Shown: positions 1 to 8,490 of the stretch, piece by piece | How the letters are laid out: each line of letters starts with the position of its first letter | How positions within the stretch are numbered: the first letter of the stretch is position 1 | NCBI RefSeq assembly: GCF_009834125.1 | Contig: NZ_CP047146.1 | Span: 4,891,501-4,955,500 of the forward strand | DNA: 64,000 nucleotides | From: Streptomyces sp. GS7 | GTDB lineage: Bacteria > Actinomycetota > Actinomycetes > Streptomycetales > Streptomycetaceae | Direction: 5' to 3' | Position numbers and translations under genes: made by a program | Notes under the pieces: generated by a model | What the model saw: the letters and a program-made list of their open reading frames with translations, nothing else | The model's database searches: none | What the model was told of the DNA's origin: nothing

Positions 1-2
1 AG

Positions 3-653
3 CTCCTGGTGCGTGTTCCGGCGTCCGCCATACAGAAGGACCACAAGGTCCTGTCCGCGTCGGCCGTGGTGAGCAGGATGAGCGAGCAGCTGCCTGAGGA
101 CACCATCCTCTACGTCGACAACGGCAACTGCCTGAGCTGGGTCGGCCAGCACTACCGGTCCCGGCCCGACGGGCAGATCCACTTCTCCTTCAACGTCGCG
201 TCCATGGGGTACAGCACCGGGGCCGCCATCGGCGGCCAGCTCGCCCACCCGGGACGTACCGTCGTAGCGGTCACCGGCGATGCGGCATTCGCGATGAGCG
301 GGATGGAACTGCACACTGCCGCCGAACTCGGTCTCCCCGTCATCTGGGTCGTCCTCAACAACGGCGGCAACGCCATGGTCCTCAACATCCAGGAGAGCAT
401 CTACGGCCACGGATCCCGCTCGATGTACGACTGCCCCATCGACGCAGCAGCCATCGCCCGAGGACTCGGCGCCCAAGCCCGCACCGCAGCGGACCTGGAC
501 TCTTTCACCCAAGCCCTCGGCGAGGCCCTGGAAGCCGACAGCCCCTTCCTCATCGACGTTCACGTGGACCCCTCCGAGGTCCCCTGGGCACTCGGCACCC
601 GCGTCACCAGCCTGCGGTCGGCCCTCACCGACCGCCGCGCAGGCAGGTGGTGA
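3..653 (+). CDS. Thiamine pyrophosphate-dependent enzyme, C-terminal part (5' end outside window)
   Basis: The frame is open to the window edge, so this is the C-terminal part of a longer protein. It matches the C-terminal TPP-binding domain of the acetolactate synthase/benzoylformate decarboxylase superfamily: the GDAAFAMSGMEL stretch is the GDG-type Mg/TPP motif (GDA here), followed by the usual LPVIWVVLNNGG segment where a conserved Asn contacts the cofactor. Members perform C-C ligation or decarboxylation of 2-oxo acids. The N-terminal domains that would set substrate preference are not visible. Its stop overlaps the next gene by 7 nt, so the two are probably translationally coupled. The family is clear; the substrate is unknown. 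Confidence 0.8.
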   Translation, partial: LLVRVPASAIQKDHKVLSASAVVSRMSEQLPEDTILYVDNGNCLSWVGQHYRSRPDGQIHFSFNVASMGYSTGAAIGGQLAHPGRTVVAVTGDAAFAMSGMELHTAAELGLPVIWVVLNNGGNAMVLNIQESIYGHGSRSMYDCPIDAAAIARGLGAQARTAADLDSFTQALGEALEADSPFLIDVHVDPSEVPWALGTRVTSLRSALTDRRAGRW

Positions 654-1186
654 CCGCGGTGCGCCTGCCCTACCCACGCCCCGAGGACCACCCCGAGCCG
701 CTGAAGGAGGTGCCGCCGCTCAATCTGTTCCGCGCCTTCGGCAATGCCCCCGCCTACACCGGCGGCCTCATCGACCTCGGCCTCGTCGGCCTCGGCAAGC
801 TCGTCCTCACCCCACGGCAACGTGAACTGCTGATCCTCGATACCGCGACCAGCACCGGATCCGCCTACGTGACCCAGGCTCATGTCCCGTTCGGGCAAGC
901 CGTGGGCATCACCGGCGAGCAAGCGTCCTTCATTCGGCAGCGGGAACCACTGCCGGGCCCCTTCCTCCCAGAAGAAGCCGCGCTCCTGGCCGTGGGCCGT
1001 GAACTCCTCCAGAGCGCCACCTGCACGGGCGAGGCCATCCAGCGTGCACACCTGCTCTGCGGCGCCCGAGCAGTCACCGAGACCCTCATCCTGGTCGGCT
1101 ACTACCGTCTTGTCTGCGGCTTCGCCAACGCCCTGGACGTGGAGCCGGACGGCAAGTCCACCCACATGCTCCCCTACGCCTCCTGA
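647..1186 (+). CDS. Carboxymuconolactone decarboxylase (CMD/AhpD) family protein
   Basis: A 179-residue all-helical protein. The LTPRQRELLILDTATSTGSAY...TQAH region followed by a second helical half (GRELLQSATCTGEA...TETLILVGYYRLV) is the CMD-like fold. The CxxC pair of the AhpD peroxidase-reductase branch is missing, so a thiol-peroxidase role is unlikely; it is closer to the many uncharacterised CMD hydrolase-like proteins. The GTG start at 647 lies inside the end of the upstream TPP enzyme gene, which suggests they act on the same metabolite. Function beyond family membership is not known. Confidence 0.7.
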   Translation: MVTAVRLPYPRPEDHPEPLKEVPPLNLFRAFGNAPAYTGGLIDLGLVGLGKLVLTPRQRELLILDTATSTGSAYVTQAHVPFGQAVGITGEQASFIRQREPLPGPFLPEEAALLAVGRELLQSATCTGEAIQRAHLLCGARAVTETLILVGYYRLVCGFANALDVEPDGKSTHMLPYAS

Positions 1187-1421
1187 CCCCTACGCAGGTC
1201 TGCTCACGGGCATCACAGCCCGGGGACACCGCTCGTCCCCGTACGCCGGCGGGCGGACCTGCGACCCTGGTTCCGGCCGGACCGGTGGGCCGCGACCGTA
1301 GGCCCGCCGGGCGGTGGTGGGCCTGTCAGGAGGGCGCGCCGGCTCCATCACCAGGGCGTCCCGCTGGGACCTCCACCGTCGGAGACACCGGGCGAAACAC
1401 CCGCTCACCCCTCTGGGGCCT

Positions 1422-1553
1422 CGAGGCCCCGGTGTCCTCCTGGATGTGCGGGATGGCGATGCCGACGACGGTCACGTCCACCGCGTCCATGAAGGTCGCC
1501 ACGAGGAGGACGATCAGCGCCCCCCACCGGAGGGGATCCACCGCCGTCGGCAA
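1422..1553 (-). pseudogene. MFS (DHA2-type) transporter remnant, first helix only
   Basis: Read on the minus strand, this begins MPTAVDPLRWGALIVLLVAT and runs through a DVTVVGIAIPHIQEDTGAS motif. This is the typical N-terminus and first transmembrane helix of EmrB/QacA-type 14-TM drug exporters. After about 44 residues the similarity stops and low-complexity sequence follows to a stop at 1326. The rest of the transporter is absent, so this is a decayed or truncated gene. The remainder of 1187-1634 shows no other gene. Confidence 0.65.
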
Positions 1554-1634
1554 GGGAGCGACCGGCGCATCGGCAATCCGACGACTCCGCCGAGGATCAC
1601 CGGGATCTGCCGGAGAAGCCTGGGTCCGTGCTTC

Positions 1635-2054
1635 TCAGACCGCCGCGGCCCTCGGACTGCGTGACGTGTCACTGCCGGGCACCGGCTCGGAGGCGTCGGC
1701 ACCGAGGGCCACGATGCGGTTGTCCCCGTCGACGTGCACGACCTTCGGCCGCAGCGTACGGGCCTCCGCGTCGTCCACCTGCGCATAGCTGATCAGGATG
1801 ACCAGATCACCGGGATGAACCAGGTGTGCGGCGGCTCCGTTGATACCGATGACGCCCGAGCCCCGCTCGCCCTCGATGACGTACGTCTCCAGCCGGGCAC
1901 CGTTGTCGATGTCGACGATGTGGACGAGTTCGCCAGGCAGCAGGTCGGCGGCCTCCATCAGCCCAGCGTCGATCGTGACCGACCCCACGTAGTGCAGATC
2001 GGCCTCGGTCACGGTGGCCCGGTGGATCTTGGACTTGAACATGGTGCGCAGCAC
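1635..2054 (-). CDS. panD: Aspartate 1-decarboxylase (pyruvoyl enzyme)
   Basis: A 139-residue proenzyme. PanD converts L-aspartate to beta-alanine for pantothenate and CoA. The self-cleavage site is visible as Gly24-Ser25 in YVGSVTID, where Ser25 becomes the pyruvoyl cofactor; Lys9 and the [15 protein letters not shown] and [15 protein letters not shown] segments are family hallmarks. The C-terminal 20 residues extend a little beyond the usual fold. The GTG start at 2054 has AGGAG about 9 nt upstream. It stands alone here rather than with panC/panB. It could be a second panD copy supplying beta-alanine to a special pathway, but nothing nearby proves this. Confidence 0.93.
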   Translation of the reverse strand: MLRTMFKSKIHRATVTEADLHYVGSVTIDAGLMEAADLLPGELVHIVDIDNGARLETYVIEGERGSGVIGINGAAAHLVHPGDLVILISYAQVDDAEARTLRPKVVHVDGDNRIVALGADASEPVPGSDTSRSPRAAAV

Positions 2055-2394
2055 AGCGTCACACTCCTGCCGAAGAAAGGTCGCGCCCTCACCGCGAGGT
2101 GCGCGCCGGACAAGCCATGCTAGCCGCGACGTCCTGGACGTGTCCCAGGCATTCCAGGCACCACCGCCACTGCGCTACTCTCCGTCACTCGCGCATTCCG
2201 AACGTAAGGTGCCCGGCGTTCTGTCGCGGCTGCCGCCGATCTCCGGAACCAACGGGAAGCGGGACGTCCGACGTCTTCGGAGTACCCGAGCCGAAGCCCT
2301 CACGGTGGGGCCGGGCCTCCTGCTCCACCGCCGCCTGTGGGGTGTTCGCCGAACCGGGCATCGGCTTCGTTCGGCGGCGGCCGGTGGGGCCCGT

Positions 2395-2432
2395 CTGCGG
2401 CCGGGAGGTCGCACATCACCTCCCGGCCGCAG
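2395..2432 (-). terminator. Strong 15-bp hairpin downstream of the VTC gene
   Basis: Arms CTGCGGCCGGGAGGT (2395-2409) and ACCTCCCGGCCGCAG (2418-2432) are perfectly complementary around an 8-nt loop. It lies 77 nt past the stop of the minus-strand gene at 2509. There is no T-run, as is common for Streptomyces terminators. The rest of 2055-2508, upstream of panD, contains no recognisable gene. Confidence 0.7.
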
Positions 2433-2508
2433 GGCTCTTCCCGGCGGCGGGGACTGTCGCGCCGCCGCGCTGTCACCGGCCGTTCAGCACGCCGGTTCCC
2501 GGGGCCGC

Positions 2509-3318
2509 CTAACCGAACGCACGGCGGGCCGCGCGACGCCAGCGGTTGGCGGGGAGAGCGGGGTGCAGTGCGGCGAAGGCTCCGCAGTACTTGGTGAAGA
2601 CGGCGGGGCGTATCCCGTGGGCGTGCAGCAGGAGGTCGGCCTCGGTGAGATGCCCGGTGGTCTTGGTCTCGACGAGCACGAGGTCGTCCGCGCACCGCAC
2701 GGTGTGTCCGGTGCGCAGGTCGTCGCAGACCAGTGCCGCGTCGCAGGTGATGCGCTCGCCGTCGGCCACGAAGGTGGCGCGGATGTAGTCGGTGCTCAGG
2801 GACGGTTCGAGGACGGCCGGGGCACCGATGCCGTACGCGGTCCGCAGGGTTTCGGCGAGGAACCCCCGGCAGTCCGGGTCGAGCGGCGTGCCGGCTCCGG
2901 TCAGCGGGCGACGGCGTTTGACGGTGTCGCCGCGCGGCCCCTTGAGCTTGATCTCGAACTGCCGCTCCCCCGTGTCCGCGTAGACCCGTTCCCGGATCTT
3001 GAAGCGGAGCCGGCGGCCCTGCCGGTGGTCGTGGAAGGAGCGGAGTTCGGGAGTGTCGTAGTAGACGGAGTGGTAGCGGAAGGCACGCCGGTCGTCGATG
3101 GCGAGGGCGCGGAAGGGGCGCCCGCCGGGCCGGCGCGGGTCTGTCAGCCGGCCGACGATGCGCAGGAAGGTGTCCGCGGGCACGAGATAGCTGTGGTCGA
3201 AGCGGGCGAGGAGGGCGGCCCGTTCGTTGAGTTCGTCGAGCGAGATGGGGCCGGCGCCGTCGGCGGCGTCGCCGATGGCGCGGACCGCGGCTGCGGAGCG
3301 GACCGGTGCGGTGGTCAT
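2509..3318 (-). CDS. VTC-domain polyphosphate polymerase-like protein
   Basis: A 269-residue protein with a VTC domain, the tunnel fold that in yeast Vtc4 makes polyphosphate from ATP. Visible tunnel-lining features are FDHSYLVPADTF near residue 40, RYHSVYYDTPEL near 95, the basic RRLRFKIRERVYADTG stretch, the EIKLKGPRGDTVKRR motif near 125 and VLVETKTTG near 210, which carry the Arg/Lys/Glu residues for triphosphate and metal binding. It overlaps the upstream DUF4956 membrane protein gene by 4 nt (ATGA). VTC/DUF4956 pairs recur in bacteria and may form a membrane-bound polyphosphate or phosphotransfer system. The actual product is not established. Confidence 0.85.
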   Translation of the reverse strand: MTTAPVRSAAAVRAIGDAADGAGPISLDELNERAALLARFDHSYLVPADTFLRIVGRLTDPRRPGGRPFRALAIDDRRAFRYHSVYYDTPELRSFHDHRQGRRLRFKIRERVYADTGERQFEIKLKGPRGDTVKRRRPLTGAGTPLDPDCRGFLAETLRTAYGIGAPAVLEPSLSTDYIRATFVADGERITCDAALVCDDLRTGHTVRCADDLVLVETKTTGHLTEADLLLHAHGIRPAVFTKYCGAFAALHPALPANRWRRAARRAFG

Positions 3319-3950
3319 ACCGTCTCCCAGGCGGGCGTGGTCCGGGGGGCGGGTCCGGCGGCGGGGACGGTGCCCCGCTCGGCCGGCGCCGCCGCGGGCT
3401 CGCGGTAGCGGACGTCGACGACGGTGAGGTCCCGGACGAAGTCCACTTCCATGACGGTCCAGTGGAGGGGTTCGCCCAGTCGCCGGGCGAGGTCGGCGCG
3501 GAGGGCGGCGGGGTCCTCGTGGACGGTGTCGAGGGTGACGACTGCGCGCCGAGTGCCGGCGAGGAGGCGGGGGTTGTCAGCCGCCCAGACAATGAGGAGC
3601 AGGGCGGCGCACAGTCCGGCGGTGAGGACGAACGGCAGCCTCGGCAGTCCGCAGAGCAAGCCGAGGACCAAGGTGGTGAAGTAGTAGGCGACTTCTTCGT
3701 GCTGCACGGCGTCGGAGCGGAGTCTGACGATCGAGAGCACGCCGAAGAGACCGAAGCCCAGGGCCGCTCCCCCGGCGCCGCGCACTTCGGCGAGGGCGGT
3801 GACGACCGTGAAGAGGCCGGTGTTCAGGGCGAGATAGGCCGGTACGAGGTCACGCCGGCGGTGCCGCGGATAGTAGATGGCGAAGGTCAGCACGCCGACG
3901 GCGGCGAGGTCGAGCCCGAGGTGGGCGATGAGGTGCCGTAACGATTCCAT
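3315..3950 (-). CDS. DUF4956 membrane protein
   Basis: A 211-residue membrane protein. Start chosen at ATG 3950 (GGGAG ribosome site 7 nt upstream); the longer open frame has unrelated low-complexity residues before it. Three or four hydrophobic helices span residues 8-110 (LGLDLAAVGVLTFAIYY, LALNTGLFTVVTALAEV, YYFTTLVLGLLCGLP, FVLTAGLCAALLLIVWA), with the conserved LGFGLFGVLSIVRLRSD motif between them. A soluble C-terminal domain of about 80 residues resembles an ACT/ferredoxin-like fold. First gene of a two-gene operon with the VTC protein. Function unknown; the partnership suggests it anchors or gates the VTC enzyme at the membrane. Confidence 0.8.
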   Translation of the reverse strand: MESLRHLIAHLGLDLAAVGVLTFAIYYPRHRRRDLVPAYLALNTGLFTVVTALAEVRGAGGAALGFGLFGVLSIVRLRSDAVQHEEVAYYFTTLVLGLLCGLPRLPFVLTAGLCAALLLIVWAADNPRLLAGTRRAVVTLDTVHEDPAALRADLARRLGEPLHWTVMEVDFVRDLTVVDVRYREPAAAPAERGTVPAAGPAPRTTPAWETV

Positions 3951-4445
3951 GGCTGTGCTCCCTGTCGGTGCGGAGATCGGACGGATCCGAGAGAACGGGA
4001 AGGAGAGACAGACGATAGGTAAACGTATGGCGAACATGCTTCCGCTTGTGGAGAAACGATGCGCCTCCTTGATGGCCCACGGCCGTAACTGACCTGAAGC
4101 ACACACCTCCTGTCGCATTCGCCGCTCTTGCCAGCCGCCTCCGGCGCCGCCCTGGGCGCGGGAGGCCGACGAGGGTGCGGTGTCCGAGGTCAGCGCCGCG
4201 GACTCCGTCCACCGAGGCCGGGCGGACCCACCCGCCGGCGGCGTGTGCGCCTTCGGCGCGTACGAGCCCCGCCACCGCGCGGGCTGGTGACCCGGCCGGG
4301 GCGCTCCCACCCAGGCTCGGACACCGCGGTCAGCGCGTCGATGGCGTCCGTCGCTCTGGGTGTCACGCGGGCTGCTCGGTGCCACTGACTACCGGTAAGC
4401 TGAGCCGGATCGCGTGAGGTGGTCGCCCGCTGGCACGCTGCACGC
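3951..4445. other. Intergenic region, divergent promoters
   Basis: A 495-nt space between the minus-strand DUF4956 gene and the plus-strand kinase gene. It should hold promoters for both. A locally AT-richer patch at about 4010-4050 is the likely minus-strand promoter area. No gene was recognised; the frames here are arginine- and proline-rich shadows. Confidence 0.5.
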
Positions 4446-5000
4446 ATGCATCACACAGAGGTACTGCTCATCGGAGGACGTGCTGGTGTCGGCAAGACGA
4501 CGGTGGGGTGGGAGGTTTCGGCGCTGCTGCGCTCCGAGTCGGTCGCTCACGCGATCATCGATGGTGACTTCATGGGGCAGGTACATCCGGCACCAGAGGG
4601 AGACCCTCACCGCGCGGAGGTCACCGAGAGCAATCTGACTGCCGTGTGGGCGAACTTCGCCCAGCGCGGCTACCGACGCCTGATCTATACGAACACCACG
4701 AGTGTGCTCCCGGAGGCGACGGGCATGTTCGAGCGTGCCATGGGGGCCGGAGTGGGGATCACACGAGTCCTGCTCACCGCCTCCGACGCCACCGCCCGCA
4801 CGCGGCTGGTGGGACGAGAACTCGGCTCGGAGCTGGAGCAGGAGCTGGAGGGAAGCATCCGCAAGGCACGGCTCCTGGACCAGCGGGCCCTCGGAGAGAC
4901 CGTGCGAGTGGCGACGGACGGACGGCTCGTCGTTGACATCGCGCGGGAGGTAGTGGCCGCCACCGGTTGGGCCGGGCCTCACGTCACCCGCAGATCATGA
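4446..5000 (+). CDS. Small P-loop kinase-like ATPase
   Basis: A 184-residue protein opening with MHHTEVLLIGGRAGVGKTTV, a perfect Walker A loop (GRAGVGKT). Helix-rich lid residues and a late TARTRLVGRELGSE motif place it with the AAA_33/APS-kinase/gluconate-kinase-like superfamily that phosphorylates small molecules or nucleotides. The ATG at 4446 is preferred over the upstream in-frame GTG at 4419 because the P-loop fold begins within five residues of it. The substrate cannot be deduced. It sits next to a transposase remnant and shows no operon partner. Confidence 0.65.
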   Translation: MHHTEVLLIGGRAGVGKTTVGWEVSALLRSESVAHAIIDGDFMGQVHPAPEGDPHRAEVTESNLTAVWANFAQRGYRRLIYTNTTSVLPEATGMFERAMGAGVGITRVLLTASDATARTRLVGRELGSELEQELEGSIRKARLLDQRALGETVRVATDGRLVVDIAREVVAATGWAGPHVTRRS

Positions 5001-5016
5001 TCCCGCTCGTCGGCAG

Positions 5017-5208
5017 GACACGTTCGAGTACCTGATGGGCCGCATCGCGTCGCGGTTCGCGCGGGTGGAACCGCGGTGCCGGGCAGGGGAGTTCGCGCTT
5101 GGCCCGTTGTCGGACCTGCCGCGCCGGAACTGCTGGACGCTCGCCGAGCAGGCAAGGAACGCGCCCCCGGACGGCTTGCAGCGTCTGCTGTCGGTGACCA
5201 GTTCCTGA
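5017..5208 (+). pseudogene. Transposase N-terminal remnant (IS701-like)
   Basis: Translation in this frame gives DTFEYLMGRIASRFARVEPR, then a segment ending in RNCWTLAEQARNAPPDGLQRLLS. This matches the N-terminal helical part of IS701-type DDE transposases, which typically read RRxARVEPRxRA...NGWQLAEAAGxxTPDGMQ. The frame stops at 5208, long before any DDE residues. It is a truncated relic, in frame with upstream sequence but without a credible start. Too short for a standard ORF list. Confidence 0.5.
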
Positions 5209-5217
5209 CGCGAAGAA

Positions 5218-5248
5218 GCCCCGCAGCTCCGGCCCGGAGCTGCGGGGC
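5218..5248 (-). terminator. 15-bp hairpin terminator
   Basis: GCCCCGCAGCTCCGG (5218-5232) and CCGGAGCTGCGGGGC (5234-5248) are perfect complements with almost no loop. It sits 24 nt past the stop of the secreted-protein gene ending at 5272 and should terminate it. Confidence 0.75.
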
Positions 5249-5271
5249 CCTGCTCGGCCCTCGCTTGTCTG

Positions 5272-5649
5272 CTAGGGGTGCAGCTCGACCCAGTCGACGA
5301 CCGTGTTGCCCGGTACGTTGGTGTAGTCGTCGCACTGGTCAGCCGCGTGCTGGAGCTTGCGCTGGTGCGGCTCTCCGGGGTTGGGGGCCCAGGCGTAGAC
5401 CGCCCAGCCGGAGTAGACGCAGACCTGACTGACGCCTGTGATGGGGCCGATGTCGTAGCTGCCTGCGTCGTTGTAGCAGTACTTGTTGCCGGGGGTGAAG
5501 ACGGCAAAGGCGCAGTCCGACGCGGCTGCGGCCTTCTTGGTGACGCGGACCCCGTCGTCAGCCGAGGCCGAGGAGGAGGTCATCCCCAGGAAACCGAGGC
5601 TCGCGGCGAGGACGGATGCGGTGGCGACGATTCTTCGCGGTGTATTCAC
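5272..5649 (-). CDS. Small secreted protein, two disulfides likely
   Basis: A 125-residue protein with a Sec signal peptide (MNTPRRIVATASVLAASLGF...SSASA, cleavage near residue 30). The mature part of about 95 residues has four cysteines (CAF, YCYN, QVCVYS, QCDDY), enough for two disulfides, and is rich in Tyr/Trp and Gly. No enzyme motif is visible. Similar small exported proteins are common and uncharacterised in Streptomyces. Single gene followed by its own terminator. Confidence 0.75.
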   Translation of the reverse strand: MNTPRRIVATASVLAASLGFLGMTSSSASADDGVRVTKKAAAASDCAFAVFTPGNKYCYNDAGSYDIGPITGVSQVCVYSGWAVYAWAPNPGEPHQRKLQHAADQCDDYTNVPGNTVVDWVELHP

Positions 5650-5851
5650 CGTGCTCCTTCAGATGCGGGCCGTCGGCGGCGTCCCCTCCGACGGCGGATC
5701 GGAATACGAGGAAGACGCGTCGGCCGCGTGACGACCTCGCGGCGCTTCAACAGACCTTCCCCCGTTGCGGGTTGACCGCAGTGCGGCACTCCGCGCGCCC
5801 CCTGGGAAGCGGGGCATGCATGATGCTGCCGTCCGTCCCGCGCCGCCGACA

Positions 5852-5880
5852 GGACGTCCAGCGGACGTTTAGCGGACGTT
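5852..5880. promoter_or_regulatory. Three GGACGT(C/T) heptamers at exact 11-bp spacing
   Basis: GGACGTC at 5852, GGACGTT at 5863 and GGACGTT at 5874 start exactly 11 bp apart, so they face the same side of the helix. This is the layout of operators for SARP-type activators (heptamer direct repeats, 11-bp period). The site is 88 nt before the start of the XRE-NB-ARC-TPR regulator and in the divergent space with the secreted-protein gene at 5649. Which gene it controls is inference. Confidence 0.55.
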
Positions 5881-5967
5881 CTCCCGGGTCGGCCACAGTG
5901 CCTCATCGGAAGTGAAGCCGTGTGGCCGGGGGCCGCGCGGTCCGGGCCCGCGGGGCGAGGAGAGGGC

Positions 5968-8343
5968 ATGCCGGAACGGTTCGACACAGTGCTGCGCGCC
6001 TACAGACGGCGGGCCGGGCTGACCCAGGAGGAGCTGTCGGAGCGGGCGGGGCTGTCGGCCCGGACCATCCGCGCGCTGGAGTCCGGGCAGGGACGGGTGC
6101 CCCGCATGGCCTCGGTGCGGGAGGTCGCGAAGGCACTCGGGTTGGGGGCGGACGACCAGCGGCGCCTGCTCGCCGCGGCCGACGAGCGGGAGGGGGCGGC
6201 GGGGTCCGTGTCCCTGGGGCGCCGACGGTATCTGCCTTATGACATACCGGACTTCACGGGGCGCACCGCCGAGGTGGCCCGGCTCGCGGAGCTCGTCGGC
6301 GGCGGCACCGCGAGCGCGGTGGTGGTGTCGGCGATCGACGGCATGGCGGGCGTCGGCAAGACCACGCTGGCGGTGCACGCCGCCCATCTCCTGGCCGACG
6401 GGTTCCCGGACGGCCAGTTCTACTGCGACCTCCACGGCTTCACCCCGGGGTACGACCCGGTGGGCCCGGCTTCGGCGCTGGAGGCGCTGCTGCGCATGGC
6501 CGGTGTCGACGGCGCACGCATCCCGCACACCCTGGAGGAGCGGTCGGCCCTGTGGCGTACCACGCTGTCGGACTGGCGGGCGCTGATGGTGCTGGACAAC
6601 GCCGCCGACGCGGCGCAGGTGCGTCCGCTGCTGCCCGGCTCCGCCTCGTGCGCGGTGCTGGTGACCTCGCGGCGGCGGCTCCTGGCACTGGAGGGTGCCG
6701 TCCCGCTCTCGCTCGGTGTGCTGTCCGAGGCGGAGGCGTGCGCGCTGGTGGCCCGGATCGCGGGACACGACCGGGTCGCCGACGCGCCCGAGGCCGTCGC
6801 CGAGATCGCCGAGCTGTGCGGCTACCTGCCGCTGGCCATCCGGATGGCAGCGGCCCGGCTCGCCCACCGGCCCGCGTGGACAGCGGAAGATCTCACCGCC
6901 GAGCTCCGCAGGGGCCGCCGCCGGTCCGGCCCCGGCGGCAACGATCAGGCGGTCAGCGCGGCCTTCGCCCTGTCCTATGCACGCCTGAGCCCGGGCCGTC
7001 AGCGGCTGTTCCGGCTGCTCGGCCTGCACCCCGGCGCCGATCTCGACGCGTACGCGGCCGCGGCCCTGGCGGGTACGGACGCGGTGACGGCACGGCAGTG
7101 GCTGGAGGAACTCGTCGACGTACACCTGCTGGAGCAGTACGAACCCCATCGCTACCAACTACACGATCTGCTCCGCCGACACACCCAGGAGGTCCTGCAC
7201 GAGACCGAGCCCCCCGCACAGCGGGAAGAGGCGGAACTCCGGCTCCTCGACCACTACCTGCACACCGCGCTGCACGCCCGCCCCCTGGTGGCACCGGGAC
7301 AGCGGCTGCTCCCCTTCGAGGTCGCCCGCCCACCGGCCGACACCCCGGACGTGAGCGACCGGGCCTCGGCCCTGGCCTGGTACGAGGCCGAGCACGCCAA
7401 CCTCGTCGCGATGATCACGCATGCCGCCGCGCGGGGCAGGAACGAGCATGTCTGGCAGTACACCCATCTCCTCCAGCATTTCTTCGACATCCGGGGGCGC
7501 ACCCTGGACTGGGTCAGCACCCACGAACTCGCCCTGGCCACCACTGGGGACCTCGACAACCGCCTGGCCCACGCCGAGATCCTGACCAGCCTCGGCGTCG
7601 CCTGCTGGCACGCCGGGCGCTACGAGGACGCCTTCAACCGGGGGCTGGAGGCGCTGGCCCTGTGCCGGGAGATCGGCGACGCATGGGGCGAGGCCGTCAT
7701 CCTCACCAACTTCGGCATCGTCCAAGGGCAGTTGGGGCAGAGCGAGGAGGCCATCGACCTTCACCAGCAGGCCCTGGCCCTCTACGGCGGCGTCGACGCC
7801 CCCTGGGGCGAGGCCCTGAGCCTGACCAGCCTGGGAACGGTCTACGCCCGGCTCGGGCGGGCAGCGGAGGCTCTCGACCACCACCGGCGGGCGCTCGACC
7901 GCTACCGGGGGATCGGTGACCCGTGGGGCGAGGCCCTCACCCTCACGAACATGGGCACCGGTTACCGGCAGTTGGGACAGTTCGGGGAGGCCGTCGACCA
8001 CCACGCACAGGCGCTCTCCCTCAGCCGCCGGATGGGCGACCGGCGCGCCGAGAGCGAGATCCTCAACGACCTCGGTGCCACCTACCACGCGGCCGGCCGC
8101 CGCGACGCCGCCCGCCGTCGACACCTGCGGGCGCTGGACATCGCCCGCGCCATCGACAGCAGCCCGCAAATCGCCCGCGCCCACCAGGGCATCGCCTACA
8201 CCCTGGCCCCGGACGACCCCGATTCCGCCCGCGACCACGCCGAGCGGGCGCTCGCGATCCACGGCGAGCTGAGCGCCCCCGAAACCGCCGAGCTCACCGC
8301 GTTCCTGGACGCTCTCGGTCAGGGCCCGGCCGCGGGGCACTGA
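5968..8343 (+). CDS. XRE-NB-ARC-TPR transcriptional regulator (STAND ATPase)
   Basis: A 791-residue regulator. Start placed at ATG 5968 after GGAGAG, where the HTH begins. Domains: HTH_XRE at about residues 6-60 (LRAYRRRAGLTQEELSERAG); NB-ARC ATPase from about 95, with P-loop GMAGVGKTTL at 125-134, Walker B LMVLDNA and the LVTSRR sensor; a winged-helix region ending LLRRHTQEVL; then TPR repeats from about 490 to the end (repeated WGEA...LTNLG, EA..HH..AL units). STAND proteins of this type switch on ATP binding and usually activate secondary-metabolism or differentiation genes. The 11-bp repeats upstream may be its own or a SARP's target. No partner gene on its strand. Confidence 0.88.
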   Translation: MPERFDTVLRAYRRRAGLTQEELSERAGLSARTIRALESGQGRVPRMASVREVAKALGLGADDQRRLLAAADEREGAAGSVSLGRRRYLPYDIPDFTGRTAEVARLAELVGGGTASAVVVSAIDGMAGVGKTTLAVHAAHLLADGFPDGQFYCDLHGFTPGYDPVGPASALEALLRMAGVDGARIPHTLEERSALWRTTLSDWRALMVLDNAADAAQVRPLLPGSASCAVLVTSRRRLLALEGAVPLSLGVLSEAEACALVARIAGHDRVADAPEAVAEIAELCGYLPLAIRMAAARLAHRPAWTAEDLTAELRRGRRRSGPGGNDQAVSAAFALSYARLSPGRQRLFRLLGLHPGADLDAYAAAALAGTDAVTARQWLEELVDVHLLEQYEPHRYQLHDLLRRHTQEVLHETEPPAQREEAELRLLDHYLHTALHARPLVAPGQRLLPFEVARPPADTPDVSDRASALAWYEAEHANLVAMITHAAARGRNEHVWQYTHLLQHFFDIRGRTLDWVSTHELALATTGDLDNRLAHAEILTSLGVACWHAGRYEDAFNRGLEALALCREIGDAWGEAVILTNFGIVQGQLGQSEEAIDLHQQALALYGGVDAPWGEALSLTSLGTVYARLGRAAEALDHHRRALDRYRGIGDPWGEALTLTNMGTGYRQLGQFGEAVDHHAQALSLSRRMGDRRAESEILNDLGATYHAAGRRDAARRRHLRALDIARAIDSSPQIARAHQGIAYTLAPDDPDSARDHAERALAIHGELSAPETAELTAFLDALGQGPAAGH

Positions 8344-8490
8344 TCGCCGACCCGCACACGCACCAGCGACTGCCCGCCCGCCCGCTCTCCCCGCGCAGCC
8401 TGCCGTCCGGCAGGCTGGTCGGCGTCGAGGGGGCGGGCAACTTGCACGAGCCCGGAGCGCCCTGGGCCACCATCGCGTCATCGACCTGCG

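Noticed and set aside
2014..3408. 464-codon plus-strand frame
   Set aside because: Antisense shadow of the VTC gene; glycine/valine/arginine-rich without motifs.
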